From Tabrizicola sp. TH137 (GTDB taxonomy: Bacteria; Pseudomonadota; Alphaproteobacteria; Rhodobacterales; Rhodobacteraceae), in contig NZ_PKRQ01000001.1 of assembly GCF_002855575.1 (NCBI RefSeq), forward strand, positions 682,001 to 746,000: a DNA stretch of 64,000 nucleotides, given 5' to 3'. The position numbers and the translations under genes are program-made. Below are positions 63,876-64,000 of the stretch, piece by piece. Position 1 is the first letter of the stretch, and every line of letters starts with the position of its first letter. The notes beneath the pieces were generated by a model. The model was not told where the DNA came from and made no database searches. It was given only the letters and a program-made list of their open reading frames with translations.

Positions 63876-64000
63876 ATGGACAGCGCACTCATGACCATCG
63901 ACACCCAGCTTCTGATCGGCGCCGCTTTTGAGCCCGGGCAAGAGGCCAAGGAGCCGATCCTCAACCCCCGCACCGGCGGCCTGATCCTCGAGGTGCCCGA
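63876..64000 (+). CDS. patD: aldehyde dehydrogenase start, YdcW/PatD-like (partial)
   Basis: The gene begins with ATG 16 bases after ydcV and has AAAGGGAGG upstream. The visible 41 residues (QLLIGAAFEPGQ, EPILNPRTGGLILEV) match the N-terminus of aldehyde dehydrogenases. In E. coli ydcW (patD, gamma-aminobutyraldehyde dehydrogenase) follows ydcSTUV, so the same order here supports this identity. It continues beyond the right edge, so the active-site cysteine is not seen. Confidence 0.7.
   Translation, partial: MDSALMTIDTQLLIGAAFEPGQEAKEPILNPRTGGLILEVP

Noticed and set aside
1-64000. CRISPR array, tRNA, rRNA or insertion sequence
   Set aside because: No regularly spaced repeats, cloverleaf-like sequences, rRNA segments or transposase motifs were recognised while reading both strands; a short or degenerate one could be missed without a search tool.

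Overview
The window is GC-rich, densely packed DNA from an alphaproteobacterium of the Rhodobacteraceae/Paracoccaceae type (relatives of Rhodobacter, Gemmobacter, Tabrizicola). The main evidence is an RpoE-ChrR sigma/anti-sigma pair whose metal ligands sit at the residue numbers known from Rhodobacter sphaeroides ChrR, an FdsGBA formate dehydrogenase whose active-site Cys/His fall at the numbers known from R. capsulatus FdsA, Rhodobacter-type porins, a CenR-like response regulator, and many 4-base ATGA/GTGA gene overlaps. The gene content is chromosomal housekeeping plus accessory operons. I see no phage, transposase, CRISPR array, rRNA or tRNA, and I cannot name a species.

Layout. 0-4.2 kb: an SGNH esterase, then rfbCBDA (dTDP-rhamnose synthesis). 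4.7-11.9 kb (minus): an NAD+-linked formate dehydrogenase operon fdsG-fdsB-DUF4287-fdsA-fdhD-fdsD with a LysR gene next to it and a LysR-type operator in front of fdsG. 12-19.3 kb: an S49 peptidase, a zinc-ribbon microprotein, a pteridine-reductase-like SDR, uvrC, rbfA, dapB, DUF1674 (SdhAF4-like) and an RsmB-type rRNA methylase. 19.4-25.4 kb: rpoE-chrR divergent from a five-gene operon (SDR, DUF3833, MFS, DUF1365, FAD oxidoreductase). Both directions carry the same TGATCC-N18-TAA promoter, so this looks like a complete singlet-oxygen/lipid stress regulon module. 25.5-26.0 kb: a RelE-type toxin-antitoxin pair. 26-40 kb (minus): hutD-like, rmuC, mutL, an M16 peptidase pair, a DUF3035 lipoprotein, lspA, purH, a heparinase II/III-like gene, two saccharopine dehydrogenases (lysine degradation) and xthA.

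40.1-41.5 kb: a secreted small protein, two tandem candidate small RNAs with an anti-Shine-Dalgarno motif, and cenR. 41.7-45.9 kb: ribA, an L,D-transpeptidase, an amylosucrase-like GH13 and a YggS PLP protein. 46-50.5 kb: two paralogous porins flanking a TPR sulfotransferase. 50.7-58.1 kb: a DUF3576 lipoprotein, leuS, lptE, holA, an HPP-CBS membrane protein, a GAF protein and a LysR regulator. 58.2-59.9 kb: an orphan VPLPA-CTERM protein and a 1.2-kb gene-free stretch. 59.9-64 kb: a ydcSTUV ABC transporter operon running into the start of a YdcW/PatD-type aldehyde dehydrogenase (polyamine/GABA catabolism).

The most interesting non-coding signals are the tandem sRNA candidates at 40.5-40.75 kb, whose 12-base motif is nearly complementary to the leaders of two genes of the ydc operon; the two-way RpoE promoter; palindromic repeats whose ends supply the stop codons of neighbouring genes; a 120-bp patch of foreign base composition inside leuS; and an AT-rich, DnaA-box-containing region in front of uvrC.
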